Source of the DNA: Prochlorococcus sp. AG-409-A19
GTDB lineage: Bacteria; Cyanobacteriota; Cyanobacteriia; PCC-6307; Cyanobiaceae
DNA: 64,000 bases
Direction of reading: 5' to 3'
Assembly (NCBI GenBank): GCA_003216155.1
Contig: QCJH01000006.1
Span: 1-64,000, forward strand
This document shows, piece by piece, positions 45,141-57,005 of this stretch (within the stretch, counting starts at the first letter, position 1; each line of letters starts with the position of its first letter). A model generated the notes under the pieces. It did no database searches. It worked only from the letters and a program-made list of their open reading frames with translations, and was not told the DNA's origin. The position numbers and the translations under genes are program-made.

Positions 45141-46305
45141 ATGTAAGGTCTGTTCCTAACAATTCAGCCATAGCTTTTTGCTGGGGAGAAGGTTCAACAA
45201 GGTCTTGACGCCTTGCATCTGTAATGAGCCAATCAAGAGCTGCCTCTTGAAGATCAAAGTGATTACCATCTTTCCCGACGCAGTATCTGCCAAATACTAA
45301 TTTCTCAACAAGTTGAACTCCAGGTCCAATTCTTGAATAGTCAAAAATAATTGAGTTATCAATAGTTGCCCCTTCACAGATGCAACAACTAGGACCAATC
45401 ATTGATGGCCCAATAATTGTTGCTCCATCTTCAATTCTCGACATTCCACCTACATATATAGGCCCTTTTACCTCAATCTTATCCCAATTAGCAGCAACAT
45501 TTAATCCTGTATAGATACCTGGTTTAATTTGCTTGCCTGGGATTCCAATCTGCCGTACATCTCCTTGGAGTACTCTTCTGATTGCTTGCCAATAATCAGG
45601 GACCTTGCCAATATCAACCCATTCAAAATCCATTGGTAACGCATAGAAAGGGGCTCTCATTTCTACTAGATTTGGGAAAAGATCCGAGCCAATGTCAAAT
45701 GGTTTATTAGAGGGTATATGATCAAATATTTCAGGCTCAAAGAGATAAATGCCTGTGTTAATTGTATCGCTTAATGCATTATCTATGGATGGTTTTTCTT
45801 GAAATGCTTCGACACGATCATGTTTATCCGTGACTACGACTCCATAACTACTGACTTGAGCTTTTGGAACTCTTTTGGTTATCAAGCTAGCTAGAGCTCC
45901 TTTGGCTCGATGCCGTTTAACAGCTTCAGAAAGATCGAGGTCAATTAATGCATCTCCACATAGAACAACAAATGTGTCATCAAAGAATTGTTGAAAGTCT
46001 TGAATTTTCTTTAGTCCCCCTGCTGAGCCAAGAGCATCCCCAATTAACTCTCCGTCCTCAATGCGGCCTTCAAAGCTATAGGCGATTTCAACACCAAAGC
46101 GCTGCCCATCTCTGAAATAGTTTTCTATTTCTTCTGCGAGGTGTGAGACATTCACCATTACCTCTGTGAAGCCATGCTCCTTGAGGAGTTCCAACAGAAA
46201 TTCCATGACAGGTTTCTGCAGTATCGGAATCATGGGCTTTGGGATCACGTGGGTGATCGGCTGGACTCGTGTCCCTTTGCCGGCCGCCAGAATCATCGCC
46301 TTCAT
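45127..46305 (-). CDS. NDP-sugar nucleotidyltransferase (mannose-1-P guanylyltransferase-like)
   Basis: This 392-residue protein has the nucleotidyltransferase signature MKAMILAAGKGTRVQPITHVIPKPMIPI, LCGDALIDLDL, INTGIYLFEPEIF, MDFEWVDIGKVPDYWQ, and a C-terminal left-handed beta-helix segment (IYVGGMSRIEDGATIIGPSMIGPSCCICEGATIDNSIIFDYSRIG). It activates a sugar-1-phosphate; mannose or glucose is likely, but the substrate cannot be read from sequence. It is downstream of scpA. Confidence 0.88.
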   Translation of the reverse strand: MKAMILAAGKGTRVQPITHVIPKPMIPILQKPVMEFLLELLKEHGFTEVMVNVSHLAEEIENYFRDGQRFGVEIAYSFEGRIEDGELIGDALGSAGGLKKIQDFQQFFDDTFVVLCGDALIDLDLSEAVKRHRAKGALASLITKRVPKAQVSSYGVVVTDKHDRVEAFQEKPSIDNALSDTINTGIYLFEPEIFDHIPSNKPFDIGSDLFPNLVEMRAPFYALPMDFEWVDIGKVPDYWQAIRRVLQGDVRQIGIPGKQIKPGIYTGLNVAANWDKIEVKGPIYVGGMSRIEDGATIIGPSMIGPSCCICEGATIDNSIIFDYSRIGPGVQLVEKLVFGRYCVGKDGNHFDLQEAALDWLITDARRQDLVEPSPQQKAMAELLGTDLTSTAS

Positions 46306-46368
46306 AGGCGTTGTAGGCCTCAGCTAATTCTGCCAACCATAGACTCTCGCTCTCTTTGAAGGAAGTAT

Positions 46369-47259
46369 CTATGCCGCTGCAGGCGCTGTAGCTGGGACTT
46401 TGAGGTTTTGAAGTGGTAACTGAGTAATGGTTCCGGGAGCGAGAATTCTTTTGAGTCTTATTGGCGCATAAAGAGAATCTTCTTGCTCGAGCTCGATTTT
46501 CCCTTGGGAACATAGAAAAAGTAGAGCCCAGAAAACACCAACACGATCTGTGTCAAGATCTTGCTTGGCAATATCTTTCCATTTGTGCACTAATGTTTCG
46601 AAGTCGATCCAATGCATTGCATCTTCCCATCGATTGAGAAATAGGCCTAAAGCGGCGGTGGTCTCTGGCAATTTTTCTCTATGTGCTAGAGCTGTGACTT
46701 GAGCAATTGCTTCCCGCTCACTAAAACGTTTTTTTCTTAAGCGACGACGATTTTGTAGTTCATCAGATTCAAGTTGCTCCGCAATAGATTCAAGTTGCTC
46801 TATTAGTTCTCCTAAGCTCACTGTCCTTCTTAAAGGTGGTGGCGCCACTGGTCTTCTCAAGAGATGTTTTTCTGGACGCCTAGGTAGGTTGAAGCTAGGG
46901 TCTAGCCAACCTTGCTCTGAGAGTTCGAGTTCAAAGCACTCTTCAACAATTGGCTCTGCGGGGAAGGTTTCTGCTTCCAGGACATCGGCTTTTAACCCAA
47001 CTAAAACTGAAGCAGCTAGAAAAGCTTCGCTGCTATCGGCTAAATCTTGCTCATAACTACCACCTTGATGAGCTACTTGTGCAGAGATTTTTTTTGGAAT
47101 TACTATTCTTTGTCGAAGTTGGTCAAGAAATCCATCTATCACTGCGATCACATCAACGTCCCAAGGATTCAAGTCGCCTTTTTCGGCCGCATCTTGCAAA
47201 AGACGTATAGCTAATCTGGCTCCAGAATCAGCTCTTTTCTTTAGAGCGTCATCCTGCAA
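46369..47259 (-). CDS. scpA: Segregation and condensation protein A (ScpA)
   Basis: This 296-residue protein matches ScpA kleisin: ARLAIRLLQDAAEKGDLNPWDVDVIAVIDGFLDQL at the N-terminus, SEAFLAASVLVGLKADVLE, then a charged middle with ELIEQLESIAEQLESDE coiled-coil tendency, and a C-terminal winged-helix-like ALLFLCSQGKIELEQEDSLYAPIRL. It bridges SMC heads in condensin. It starts at a TTG (47259) with no ATG nearby. scpB and smc are not in the window. Confidence 0.9.
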   Translation of the reverse strand: MQDDALKKRADSGARLAIRLLQDAAEKGDLNPWDVDVIAVIDGFLDQLRQRIVIPKKISAQVAHQGGSYEQDLADSSEAFLAASVLVGLKADVLEAETFPAEPIVEECFELELSEQGWLDPSFNLPRRPEKHLLRRPVAPPPLRRTVSLGELIEQLESIAEQLESDELQNRRRLRKKRFSEREAIAQVTALAHREKLPETTAALGLFLNRWEDAMHWIDFETLVHKWKDIAKQDLDTDRVGVFWALLFLCSQGKIELEQEDSLYAPIRLKRILAPGTITQLPLQNLKVPATAPAAA

Positions 47260-47397
47260 GGCTGGAAAGCAATCTTCTCATAATTTATCTAGACTTTTAG
47301 AGTGCCGCCAGTGCTATACATATTTGAAGTTTTTATTCTTGATATATGGATAGTTAATGAATATCTATAGTGCAATTTAGTTAATCAGAGTTAGTTT
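47260..47397. other. 138-bp AT-rich gap between scpA and ndhD
   Basis: The gap holds the scpA upstream region. It is strongly AT-rich and contains direct TATA-like stretches (for example TTGATATATGG near 47340), but no clear terminator, tRNA or open frame. Confidence 0.5.
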
Positions 47398-49005
47398 TTA
47401 CAATAGCCTCGGAGAGACTAAAAATGCAGGTGATAATTTACTATTTCGTATGATTGGTGCTGTTGGTTTTTTGATTCGCTCTATTGCTATTAGGTCCCTT
47501 TTCACAAGAGCTTCTATTGATGCCGTGTAACTGTCTGTTATTAATCTTGGATAGAGGCCTATCCCAATTATTGGGACTAATAGGCAGCCAATAATATATA
47601 TTTCTCTAGGTTCTGCATCTACTAGGTTAGTATTAGCGGTCAGTTCAGCATTCTCTTTCCCAAAGAAGATTTCTCTGAGCATTGAGAGTAAATATATTGG
47701 GGTTAGGATTACACCTATAGCTGCTAGGGCAGCTATAGCAATTCGGAAGGTTAATGTATATGCTTCATCGGTTACAAAGCCTGCAAAGACCATTAATTCT
47801 GATACGAAACCACTCATTCCTGGTAGGGCTAGGGAGGCAAGTGCACATACAGTCCACAGAGCAAACATTATTCTCATTTTTTGACCAACTCCACCCATTT
47901 CATTTAGCTGGAGAGTATGAGTACGATCGTATGTTGCACCTACAAGGAAAAAAAGACTTGCTCCTATAAGGCCGTGACTAATCATTTGGAGCATTGCTCC
48001 ACTGGTGCCAAGAGAGCTAAAGCTACCTATCCCTATTAGTACAAAACCCATATGGCTAATTGAGCTGTATGCAATTTTTCGTTTTAGATTTCTTTGTGCG
48101 AATGATGTAAGTGCTGCATAGATAATGTTGACGACTCCTAGGACGATTAGAAGGGGAGCAAATTGTGCATGGGCTTCTGGTAGAAGTTGGGCATTGAAAC
48201 GCATTAAGGCATATCCACCCATCTTGAGGAGTATCCCTGCGAGCAACATATGTACTGGGGCTGTTGCTTCGCCATGTGCATCAGGGAGCCAGGTATGTAA
48301 TGGAACTATTGGAAGTTTGACGCCGAAGGCAATTAAAAGTCCTGCATAACATAGAAGTTGAAACCCTGTACCAAAGTTCTGCTGGGAAAGAAAAGTGTAT
48401 TCAAAATTTGGAGTTCCTCCAGCAAAAAAACCCATCGCAAGAGCTGCAAGCAGTATGAATAAAGAACTGCCTGCTGTATAAATAATGAATTTTGTGGCTG
48501 CATATTGACGTTTTTTGCCTCCCCAGATGGCTAAAAGTAAGTAAACGGGTAAAAGTTCTAGTTCCCACGCAAGGAAGAAAAGAAGCATGTCTTGGACAGC
48601 AAATACAGCGATTTGCCCTCCATTCATTGCAAGGATTAAAAAGTAGAACAGTTTTGGTTTGAATGTCACTGGCCAGGCGGCTAGAACAGCCAGTGATGTG
48701 ATGAAACTTGTGAGCAAAATCAAGGGCATTGAAAGCCCATCTGCTCCTAATGCCCATGTAAGGCCCAGATCAGGCAACCAACTCACTCTTTCGGATAGTT
48801 GCAAGCCTTGTATGTTCGGGTTATAGCCTTTGATATATGCCCCAACTGTTATCAGAAAAGTCATCATGCTGATGACTAGGGCAAACCATCGAACTTGTTT
48901 GCCATCACCCTTATCAGGGATGAATGGCACTAATAAAGCTCCAACAATTGGGAAAAGGATTGACAGACTTAGCCAAGGGAATGGGTTGCTTATTGGATCT
49001 GTCAT
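47398..49005 (-). CDS. ndhD: NAD(P)H-quinone oxidoreductase subunit 4 (NdhD, proton-pumping)
   Basis: This 535-residue antiporter-like membrane subunit has the family features [74 protein letters not shown] and [23 protein letters not shown], with 14 or so transmembrane helices. The ATG at 49005 ([13 protein letters not shown]) matches the usual N-terminus of NdhD; a GTG at 49053 would add 16 residues. It is downstream of ndhF, 139 bp away. The combination fits the NdhF1/NdhD1 pair of the respiratory/cyclic NDH-1 complex. Confidence 0.95.
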   Translation of the reverse strand: MTDPISNPFPWLSLSILFPIVGALLVPFIPDKGDGKQVRWFALVISMMTFLITVGAYIKGYNPNIQGLQLSERVSWLPDLGLTWALGADGLSMPLILLTSFITSLAVLAAWPVTFKPKLFYFLILAMNGGQIAVFAVQDMLLFFLAWELELLPVYLLLAIWGGKKRQYAATKFIIYTAGSSLFILLAALAMGFFAGGTPNFEYTFLSQQNFGTGFQLLCYAGLLIAFGVKLPIVPLHTWLPDAHGEATAPVHMLLAGILLKMGGYALMRFNAQLLPEAHAQFAPLLIVLGVVNIIYAALTSFAQRNLKRKIAYSSISHMGFVLIGIGSFSSLGTSGAMLQMISHGLIGASLFFLVGATYDRTHTLQLNEMGGVGQKMRIMFALWTVCALASLALPGMSGFVSELMVFAGFVTDEAYTLTFRIAIAALAAIGVILTPIYLLSMLREIFFGKENAELTANTNLVDAEPREIYIIGCLLVPIIGIGLYPRLITDSYTASIEALVKRDLIAIERIKKPTAPIIRNSKLSPAFLVSPRLL

Positions 49006-49144
49006 TAGCCCCGGCCCAAGGTCAAAGACTGCACTAACGGCAAACTCCTTCACTTAGATGGGTTCTCTCCACTTCTGCGAGTTTAGAAATACTGTGGGAT
49101 ATCGCATGGGCTAGATAGGCGTTGAAACACATAAGAAGGTTTTC

Positions 49145-51157
49145 TCATGAGATTGGCCCCCCGAGAATTCCAAATAGCAAAACTAGAGCTAGTACACCTC
49201 CAAAGACAATTAATGCGTAGAACTGCGCACGTCCTGTCTCTAAATATTTAAGCCCTTCCCCACTTCCAAGGGTCAGTAATCCTGTTAGGTTTACTACTCC
49301 ATCAACTACCTTTGCGTCTACTTCCAGTACTTCACGAGCAAGTTTACGGCTGCCTTGAACAAATAATTTTTCATTTATTGCATCTAGATACCATTTATTT
49401 GCTAGGAAAGAATTGATTTTGCTGAAGCGTACCGCAAAAACTTTGCCAAGATCTATTTTTTTCAGGTAATAAGCCAAAACAGCTAAACTTATCCCTGCCG
49501 AAGAAATTGCTACTGAGCCAGCTGCAAGAGGTAGAAAATCATTCCAGCTAAATTTATTGGCCATTTCAAGAGCTTCTTGTTGATCAAGAAGAGCAGCAAA
49601 TTTGCTGTTCCAGGGTGTTCCTAACAAACCTATAAATATTGATGGAATAGCAAGTAAAGCTAGCGGTAGGGTCATTGGCCAGGAAGACTCATGAAGAGGT
49701 TTTGGTTGGTGGTGATGCTTGTCCTCTTCGAAGTTTCCTGCATCTTTAAGTAATTGATTTTGTAAGGCTTGATCTTCGCCTCTAAAAGTTCCTTCAAAGG
49801 TTAGGAAATAGAGGCGAAACATATAGAAGGCAGTCATTCCTGCTGTGAGGAAACCTACAAACCACAAAATGGGGAAAGTTGAGAATGCCGTGCCAAGAAT
49901 CTCGTCTTTACTCCAGAATCCAGCTAGTGGTGGGATTCCACTAATAGCAATACAACCAATTAAAAATGTAGTAGCAGTAATTGGCATTTTTTGTCTTAAT
50001 CCACCCATAAGCCTCATGTCTTGAGCAAGTATTGGTTCATGTCCAACGACATCTTCCATTGCATGGATAACTGACCCAGAGCCAAGGAAAAGCATTGCTT
50101 TGAAAAAGGCATGGGTGACTAAGTGGAACATGCCTGCTACTGGAGCGCCGCATCCCATAGCAAGCATCATGTATCCGAGTTGGGAGACGGTGCTATAGGC
50201 AAGCCCTTTTTTTAAATCCATTTGGGTAAGGGCTATAGACGCTCCTAGGAAGCAAGTGATGGTTCCTACTATTGCAATAGTTAGTCCGACTATTGGGAAT
50301 TGGCTGTATATCGGTTCTAGCCTTGCCACTAGGAACACTCCTGCAGCGACCATAGTTGCTGCATGGATTAGGGCCGAGATAGGAGTAGGTCCTTCCATGG
50401 CATCAGGCAGCCAAACATGAAGGGGAAATTGTGCAGACTTTGCCATTGGCCCCATGAAAACCAGTAGGCATAAGGTCAGAGCCGCCCAATTAGGTATGGC
50501 TTTTGATTGAAGAGCTAAGGAGAGACCATCTGCTATGCCTTGGAAATCAAAACTGCCTGTTGCCCAGAAAAGTCCAAGAATCCCAAGTAATAGGCCAAAA
50601 TCCCCTACTCGATTAACTATGAACGCTTTTTGGGCGGCATGTGCCGCTCCTTCACGGTCATACCAGAAACCAACTAAAAGATATGAACACATTCCAACTA
50701 GCTCCCAAAAAACATATATTTCAAGAAGGTTTGGGCTGATTATTAGGCCCAGCATTGAACTGCTGAAAAGCGCCAGATAAGTAAAAAAACGCACGTATCC
50801 CTTGTCATGTGCCATGTAGCCATGGGAATAGATCATGACTAGCAGCGCGATAGTGGTCACCAGTGCGAGCATCACTGCTCCTAATGAATCCACCACAAAA
50901 CCCATTGGCAGTACAAAAGTTCCAGCACTCGCCCAGACAAAAAGATGTTCTACAGGCGGCTTCCCTTGAAGCTGCTCGAATAAAACTGCATAACTCATAA
51001 AAGCTGCTGCTCCTAGGCAACTCAGTAGGCCTATAGCAACAGGTTTTCGCAGCCTGTTGATGGTTTTATTGAAACTGATTAGTCCAAGGCCTGTTATTAC
51101 GGCTCCCATTAGAGGGAGTAAAGGAATTAACCAGGCAAGTTCTGCAGCCGAGGGCAT
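49145..51157 (-). CDS. ndhF: NAD(P)H-quinone oxidoreductase subunit 5 (NdhF, proton-pumping)
   Basis: This 670-residue antiporter-like subunit has GFVVDSLGAVMLALVTTIALLVMIYSHGYMAHDKGYVRFFTYLALFSSSMLGLIISPNLLEIYVFWELVGMCSYLLVGFWYDRE, HVWLPDAMEGPTPISALIHAATMVAAGVFLVARLEP and KKGLAYSTVSQLGYMMLAMGCGAP. It has about 16 transmembrane helices with a C-terminal long helix segment. A polar loop with KHHHQPK lies near residue 480. It is transcribed with ndhD downstream, and the Z-ISO-like gene lies upstream on the opposite side of a small gap but on the same strand. Confidence 0.95.
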   Translation of the reverse strand: MPSAAELAWLIPLLPLMGAVITGLGLISFNKTINRLRKPVAIGLLSCLGAAAFMSYAVLFEQLQGKPPVEHLFVWASAGTFVLPMGFVVDSLGAVMLALVTTIALLVMIYSHGYMAHDKGYVRFFTYLALFSSSMLGLIISPNLLEIYVFWELVGMCSYLLVGFWYDREGAAHAAQKAFIVNRVGDFGLLLGILGLFWATGSFDFQGIADGLSLALQSKAIPNWAALTLCLLVFMGPMAKSAQFPLHVWLPDAMEGPTPISALIHAATMVAAGVFLVARLEPIYSQFPIVGLTIAIVGTITCFLGASIALTQMDLKKGLAYSTVSQLGYMMLAMGCGAPVAGMFHLVTHAFFKAMLFLGSGSVIHAMEDVVGHEPILAQDMRLMGGLRQKMPITATTFLIGCIAISGIPPLAGFWSKDEILGTAFSTFPILWFVGFLTAGMTAFYMFRLYFLTFEGTFRGEDQALQNQLLKDAGNFEEDKHHHQPKPLHESSWPMTLPLALLAIPSIFIGLLGTPWNSKFAALLDQQEALEMANKFSWNDFLPLAAGSVAISSAGISLAVLAYYLKKIDLGKVFAVRFSKINSFLANKWYLDAINEKLFVQGSRKLAREVLEVDAKVVDGVVNLTGLLTLGSGEGLKYLETGRAQFYALIVFGGVLALVLLFGILGGPIS

Positions 51158-51187
51158 CCGGTCGAGGCAGTTGAGTTGGGAGTGTAG

Positions 51188-51205
51188 TTAGCTCTGCTCA
51201 GCTAA
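51188..51205. promoter_or_regulatory. Inverted repeat at the 3' end of the NnrU-like gene, upstream of ndhF
   Basis: TTAGCT (51188-51193) and AGCTAA (51200-51205) form a perfect 6-bp stem with a 6-base loop across the stop codon of the NnrU-like gene. No U-tract follows in the sense of transcription, so a termination role is doubtful. Confidence 0.3.
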
Positions 51206-51944
51206 GTAGCTGTCCTAGGGGTGAGGTAAGGAAGGCTTCGCTGCCGATAGCGATGAAATGGTGAGCCCACCAGAGTACTAATACAGCAATTATTATGCCT
51301 ATTTGGGCTGGCTTTATTAGTTCTGACCAAATAAGTTTTTGACGGCCATCAATTAAAGCTAAGAAAGGAATAATTGAAGTTCCTTGCTTGACCTCGTCAA
51401 AGTCATCGCCAAATCTGTCTTTTAATCTTTTGTCGCCATGCCATATTGCAAATAAGTGATGAGCGATTAAACCCGTAGAAGTGGCAATCATAAAGCTGCT
51501 GCCTATCCAAAGTGTGTGCGAAATACACCAAAGAATTTGTCCAAAGGCTTGTGGATGTCGGGTTATTCGGATAATGCCAGTCGAATAAAGTCTCACTTCC
51601 GGTTTTGATATAGCAGGAATTTCTAATAAGTTGTATGTAGCTGGATACAGGAAAAGGAAGCTGATAAAAGTTAGGATCCAGATAACGGGAATTATTCCTG
51701 GAACTCCTTGAAGATTCCATATACGAATACCGTCATAGCGATGAGCAATGAAAAAACTGATTAAAACAAATGCCATGGGAATGCTTGCAGAGGCAAAGAT
51801 CACTCGCCAAGCCCTGGCCCCTATAACAGCTTCTGCACGCATGCGAATAGCTGCTCCGCCACTATGAATCAATGCGAATAGAAGGAGAAGGCCAACCATG
51901 ACAAGGCTGCTGTGATGGATACCATTTGAGAAAAGTTGTGCCAA
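51198..51944 (-). CDS. NnrU-family membrane protein, probable 15-cis-zeta-carotene isomerase (Z-ISO)
   Basis: This 248-residue protein has about six transmembrane helices and NnrU-family His motifs RITRHPQAFGQILWCISHTLW and LIAHHLFAIWHGDKRLKDRFGDDFDEVKQGTS. In plants and cyanobacteria this family includes Z-ISO, a heme-binding isomerase needed between phytoene desaturase and zeta-carotene desaturase. The nearby crtP and crtB support that role, but it is an inference. The start is a TTG at 51944; ATG 51899 is an alternative. Confidence 0.75.
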   Translation of the reverse strand: MAQLFSNGIHHSSLVMVGLLLLFALIHSGGAAIRMRAEAVIGARAWRVIFASASIPMAFVLISFFIAHRYDGIRIWNLQGVPGIIPVIWILTFISFLFLYPATYNLLEIPAISKPEVRLYSTGIIRITRHPQAFGQILWCISHTLWIGSSFMIATSTGLIAHHLFAIWHGDKRLKDRFGDDFDEVKQGTSIIPFLALIDGRQKLIWSELIKPAQIGIIIAVLVLWWAHHFIAIGSEAFLTSPLGQLLS

Positions 51945-52032
51945 TTGATATAAGCAATGATTAGTTGATTCTGGGATCTTGCAGTTTCCCGCTTAAAGTT
52001 TTTCTGTTGTTGTTGCCGGGTTGGCAGGCCCT

Positions 52033-53019
52033 ATGGCCGAACTGCCTTTTACCCTCGATCAGCTGAGAATCCTCCGTGCCATTGCTACTGAGGGTAGTTT
52101 CAAAAAAGCTGCGGACAGCCTTTATGTCACTCAGCCTGCTGTGAGCTTGCAGATTCAAAATCTTGAAAAGCAGTTGGAAGCTGCTCTTTTTGATCGGGGA
52201 GGGAGGAAAGCCCAGCTCACAGAAGCTGGCGTTCTTTTGCTGAACTATTGCGAAAGGATTTTGAGTCAATGCCAAGAGGCTTGTAGAGCAATTGAAGATC
52301 TTAATAATCTCAAAGGAGGCTCATTAGTAATTGGTGCAAGTCAGACAACAGGAACATATTTAATGCCTAAAATGATTGGACTTTTTCGTCAAAAATATCC
52401 TGATGTAACAGTTCAGCTCCAAGTTCATAGCACTCGCCGTACAGGATGGAGTGTTGCCAATGGTCAAATTGATTTGGCGATCATTGGTGGCGAGTTACCT
52501 GCCGATTTAAATGAATTGCTTCAAGTTATTCCATATGCTTCCGATGAAGTGGCTTTGGTTTTGCCAATTAAGCATCCTTTGACAAGGGTAATTGAGTTGA
52601 ATAAAGATGATCTTTATAGACTTAACTTTGTGACTCTCGATTCTCAATCTACAACACGCAAAGTGGTTGACCAACTTTTAATAAGCTCTGGTTTAGATAT
52701 TCAACGACTTCGTATTGAGATGGAACTTAATTCTCTTGAAGCAATTAAAAATGCAGTTCAATCAGGCTTGGGCGCAGCTTTTCTTCCTGTTGTTTCAATT
52801 GAAAGGGAAATTGCAGCTGGTACTTTACATAAGTCATCGGTCGCGGATTTACAGGTACGCAGACAGCTCAAGTTAATAAGTAACCCTTCTCGATATTGTT
52901 CTAGAGCCTCTGAGGCTTTTAGAAAGGACATATTGCCTGTTTTTGCAAGCCCTGATAGTCCTTTACGTCATATACAAGTAAAAGGTAATTCTGGAATAGG
53001 GCATGAAATTTCAATTTAG
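52033..53019 (+). CDS. rbcR: LysR-type regulator RbcR (Ycf30-like)
   Basis: This 328-residue LysR regulator has the HTH segment [61 protein letters not shown] and an inducer-binding domain with [51 protein letters not shown]. It matches RbcR/Ycf30, which senses carbon status and regulates RuBisCO and related genes in cyanobacteria and algae. ATG 52033 is the natural start. The Z-ISO-like gene diverges upstream. It overlaps DUF3172 convergently by 4 bp. Confidence 0.9.
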   Translation: MAELPFTLDQLRILRAIATEGSFKKAADSLYVTQPAVSLQIQNLEKQLEAALFDRGGRKAQLTEAGVLLLNYCERILSQCQEACRAIEDLNNLKGGSLVIGASQTTGTYLMPKMIGLFRQKYPDVTVQLQVHSTRRTGWSVANGQIDLAIIGGELPADLNELLQVIPYASDEVALVLPIKHPLTRVIELNKDDLYRLNFVTLDSQSTTRKVVDQLLISSGLDIQRLRIEMELNSLEAIKNAVQSGLGAAFLPVVSIEREIAAGTLHKSSVADLQVRRQLKLISNPSRYCSRASEAFRKDILPVFASPDSPLRHIQVKGNSGIGHEISI

Positions 53020-53684
53020 AATTGAACCGCTTCTTGGTTTACGCCGACTGCCTCTTCAGCAACACCTTTAGTAATAAATTTATTTTCATTGATATCAGCT
53101 TGATATACACATCTCACAATAGGGTTGTCGCGAATTGAACCGATGTAGGCGAATGTATTCATCCTTTGCTTGCATTCCCTCACGTCTTCATTGGTAATAG
53201 CTCCTTGCTTTTGAAGCACCGTCCAGTTTTCTCTTCTGATTACACACCCAGGTTGCAGTGCTGGTTGAGTTACAAAGCTCGTTGAGGGGTTCAGTGTTGT
53301 ATACATTTCGACGTCAATTACAAATGCGCTGGCTCCCCATTGCCTACAGAATTCAGGATCTGGTACTGCCATATCAAGTTGTTGTTGACTGGCAATGTTG
53401 CCTTGGCCCCCTTGGGTGGTGCTAGTGACAAGGCTCCCAATGCCTATCCCAACTACAAGAACCCCAGCAAGAACTGCCAAAGTGCCTGTGTTGAAGCGTA
53501 GATTTTCTCCTCCTCCGCCACCTCTTCCTCCCTCTCGAGGGGTGGTCGCACGATTGGGTGTTCTCCTTCTTTGGTAGTCCTCGCTGTAATCACGCTCACT
53601 TCTGCCAAGGCGCGATTGATTACCAGATTCGCCTGATGAAGATCTTCGACGTGGAGGTCGTTGATTGTATGGAGAACGGGTCAC
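53016..53684 (-). CDS. DUF3172-like membrane protein with disordered Arg/Gly-rich N-terminus
   Basis: This 222-residue protein has a long basic, Arg/Ser/Gly-rich N-terminal region (residues 1-65) containing [10 protein letters not shown], one transmembrane helix ([22 protein letters not shown]), then a soluble domain with [50 protein letters not shown] and further Cys. It matches a cyanobacterial family I recall as DUF3172. Function unknown. It begins with GTG overlapping the ndhM stop, so it is translationally coupled to ndhM. Confidence 0.78.
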   Translation of the reverse strand: MTRSPYNQRPPRRRSSSGESGNQSRLGRSERDYSEDYQRRRTPNRATTPREGGRGGGGGENLRFNTGTLAVLAGVLVVGIGIGSLVTSTTQGGQGNIASQQQLDMAVPDPEFCRQWGASAFVIDVEMYTTLNPSTSFVTQPALQPGCVIRRENWTVLQKQGAITNEDVRECKQRMNTFAYIGSIRDNPIVRCVYQADINENKFITKGVAEEAVGVNQEAVQF

Positions 53685-54028
53685 AGGAGTTCAGAAGTTC
53701 TAGGTAAGCCCATTGAATAATTCAATACACGACAATCAGGGTTGTAGCTAAGTTCGCCAGCTTGCAAAAGTTGGCGAATAGCACCCTCAAGCTCTGATCC
53801 AATTTTGCGTAGGTTGTAATCATTAAGTTCTTTACCTGAATATGAATCAACTAATTCTTGAAAGCGGTTTTGCAGCTTATGTATCACTTCATCACTCCAA
53901 ACGAACTCATTGTCTGGGTCTAGATCAAGGGTCAGGTGATTAGGGGCATGGATTAGATCATTGTTTTCAACCTTTGCTGTGAATAAGCGCACGTGTCTAG
54001 TAGTGCACTTCAGCAGGGGTTCGGCCAT
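53681..54028 (-). CDS. ndhM: NAD(P)H-quinone oxidoreductase subunit M
   Basis: This 115-residue oxygenic-photosynthesis-specific NDH-1 subunit has [22 protein letters not shown] near the N-terminus and [78 protein letters not shown], the recognisable NdhM pattern. It belongs to the hydrophilic arm. It overlaps the DUF3172 gene downstream and diverges from crtP. Confidence 0.93.
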   Translation of the reverse strand: MAEPLLKCTTRHVRLFTAKVENNDLIHAPNHLTLDLDPDNEFVWSDEVIHKLQNRFQELVDSYSGKELNDYNLRKIGSELEGAIRQLLQAGELSYNPDCRVLNYSMGLPRTSELL

Positions 54029-54037
54029 TTTGTTGAC

Positions 54038-54056
54038 CGGTCCGATTAAAGGACCG
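54038..54056. promoter_or_regulatory. Inverted repeat in the ndhM-crtP divergent promoter region
   Basis: CGGTCC (54038-54043) and GGACCG (54051-54056) are a perfect 6-bp inverted repeat with a 7-base AT-rich spacer, about 10 bp upstream of ndhM and 78 bp upstream of crtP. It is a plausible operator for a divergent promoter, without direct evidence. Confidence 0.35.
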
Positions 54057-54113
54057 AGTATCAGATTTAAGAACTTTAGGCACCTAACGGTGACCCGGGC
54101 CTATTTAAAGTGA

Positions 54114-55553
<1,440 letters not shown>

Positions 55554-55556
55554 ATT

Positions 55557-56501
55557 ATGAACAATGAATTCGCAGTAGATTCATTGAAAGTCGGCTCTCT
55601 CTCTAGACCGACTCTTGAGAGTGCTTATGAAGCTTGTAGACAAGAAACTGCAAAATGGGCTAAAACTTTTTACCTAGGCACCATGTTATTGCCTCCTGCG
55701 AAGCGCAGGGCTATTTGGGCAATTTATGTTTGGTGTCGAAGAACCGATGAACTTATGGATAGTCCTGAGGCGCAAGCGCGTCCAGTGAGTGAGTTGGCTG
55801 ATCGATTAGATAAGTGGGAGGAGAGAACAAAGGGGATGTTTGCTGGAAAAGTTAACGATTCTCTTGATGCAGTTATGGCAGATACGATTGAGAAATTTCC
55901 ACAATCAATCCAGCCTTATTTGGATATGATTGATGGTCAGAGAATGGATCTTCATAGGAATAGATATGAAACTTTTGATCAACTTGAACTCTATTGTTAC
56001 AGAGTGGCTGGCACTGTTGGCTTGATGACCCAAGGTGTAATGGGTTTAGATCCTGCATATACAACAGCTCCATGGAGCACTTCTCCTGATCCATCGGAGG
56101 CTGCTATTGCATTAGGGATTGCAAATCAGCTCACAAATATCTTGCGTGATGTAGGTGAAGATCGAGGGAGAGGACGTATTTACATTCCTCAGGAGGATCT
56201 AGAGCGTTTTGGATATTCAGAGGACGACCTTTTAGCAGGACGTTTGAATCATTGCTGGAAAAATTTGATGGCTTTTCAGCTAAAGAGAGCGAGAGAATGG
56301 TTCGCCCGCTCAGAAGAAGGGGTTCGCTGGCTGTCAGCGGATGCACGTTGGCCAGTTTGGACTTCCTTAAGGTTGTATAGAGGAATTCTTGATGAGATAG
56401 AAAGATTGGACTACGACGTGTTCAACAACAGGGCTTATGTGCCTGGCTGGGCAAAGTTGCTTGATTTACCTTTCTCCTACTTGATCTCACAAGCAAGATA
56501 A
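55557..56501 (+). CDS. crtB: 15-cis-phytoene synthase
   Basis: This 314-residue prenyltransferase has AKTFYLGTMLLPPAKRRAIWAIYVWCRRTDELMDSPEAQ (first Asp-rich motif), YCYRVAGTVGLM and the second motif ANQLTNILRDVGEDRGRGRIYIPQEDL. It condenses two geranylgeranyl diphosphates into phytoene, the first carotenoid step. It follows crtP immediately. All catalytic Asp residues are visible. Confidence 0.97.
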   Translation: MNNEFAVDSLKVGSLSRPTLESAYEACRQETAKWAKTFYLGTMLLPPAKRRAIWAIYVWCRRTDELMDSPEAQARPVSELADRLDKWEERTKGMFAGKVNDSLDAVMADTIEKFPQSIQPYLDMIDGQRMDLHRNRYETFDQLELYCYRVAGTVGLMTQGVMGLDPAYTTAPWSTSPDPSEAAIALGIANQLTNILRDVGEDRGRGRIYIPQEDLERFGYSEDDLLAGRLNHCWKNLMAFQLKRAREWFARSEEGVRWLSADARWPVWTSLRLYRGILDEIERLDYDVFNNRAYVPGWAKLLDLPFSYLISQAR

Positions 56502-56547
56502 AGATAGTTAAGAAAATTGATATGAATTTCTAGTCAAATATGTTGGC

Positions 56548-56979
56548 TTAAACAGCGGTTTTTTGATCGGCCAGTAGATCCTTCAGTTTCGATAATTCTC
56601 CTGCCCACCTTGGATCTGGGGCAGATTCTTTGGGGGCTTCGCTATGAACAAATTTCTTGGTTTCTTTTCTATGAGAACCATTTGAGTTGTTATTGGACCC
56701 GTTATTTCTTCGTCCACCACTACCGCTGGATTCGCGCCTTTCTGAGCGCTCAACTCTCAACTTGTTTCCATTGAATTCTCGGCCGTTGAGCTGTTCAATC
56801 ACAGTTGCAGCGACTTTTTCATTTTCGACGTTGGCGAAACCGAAACCCCTGCAGTTTCCGGTTTCGCGATCAAGAACAGCCTTGAACCGGATACCTTCTC
56901 CAACACTTGCCAGCTGGGCTTCCAGCTCCTTGTTATCAAGATTTTGCGGCAGGTTGCCGATGTAAAGGCGAACGCTCAT
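56548..56979 (-). CDS. RNA-recognition-motif RNA-binding protein
   Basis: This 143-residue cyanobacterial Rbp-type protein has an N-terminal RRM with RNP2 (RLYIGNLP) and RNP1 (CRGFGFANV) and a middle Gly/Asn/Ser-rich tail from about residue 85 (RESSGSGGRRNNGSNN). A short conserved C-terminal segment WAGELSKLKDLLADQKTAV follows. Related proteins are cold- or light-regulated and bind mRNA. Two stem-loops lie in the gap upstream. Confidence 0.92.
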   Translation of the reverse strand: MSVRLYIGNLPQNLDNKELEAQLASVGEGIRFKAVLDRETGNCRGFGFANVENEKVAATVIEQLNGREFNGNKLRVERSERRESSGSGGRRNNGSNNNSNGSHRKETKKFVHSEAPKESAPDPRWAGELSKLKDLLADQKTAV

Positions 56980-57005
56980 AAATACAAGGGGAGGTAGAAA
57001 AAGAT

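Noticed and set aside
46088..46513. Minus-strand 141-codon frame across the scpA/nucleotidyltransferase junction
   Set aside because: It overlaps two well-supported genes and matches no known protein pattern.
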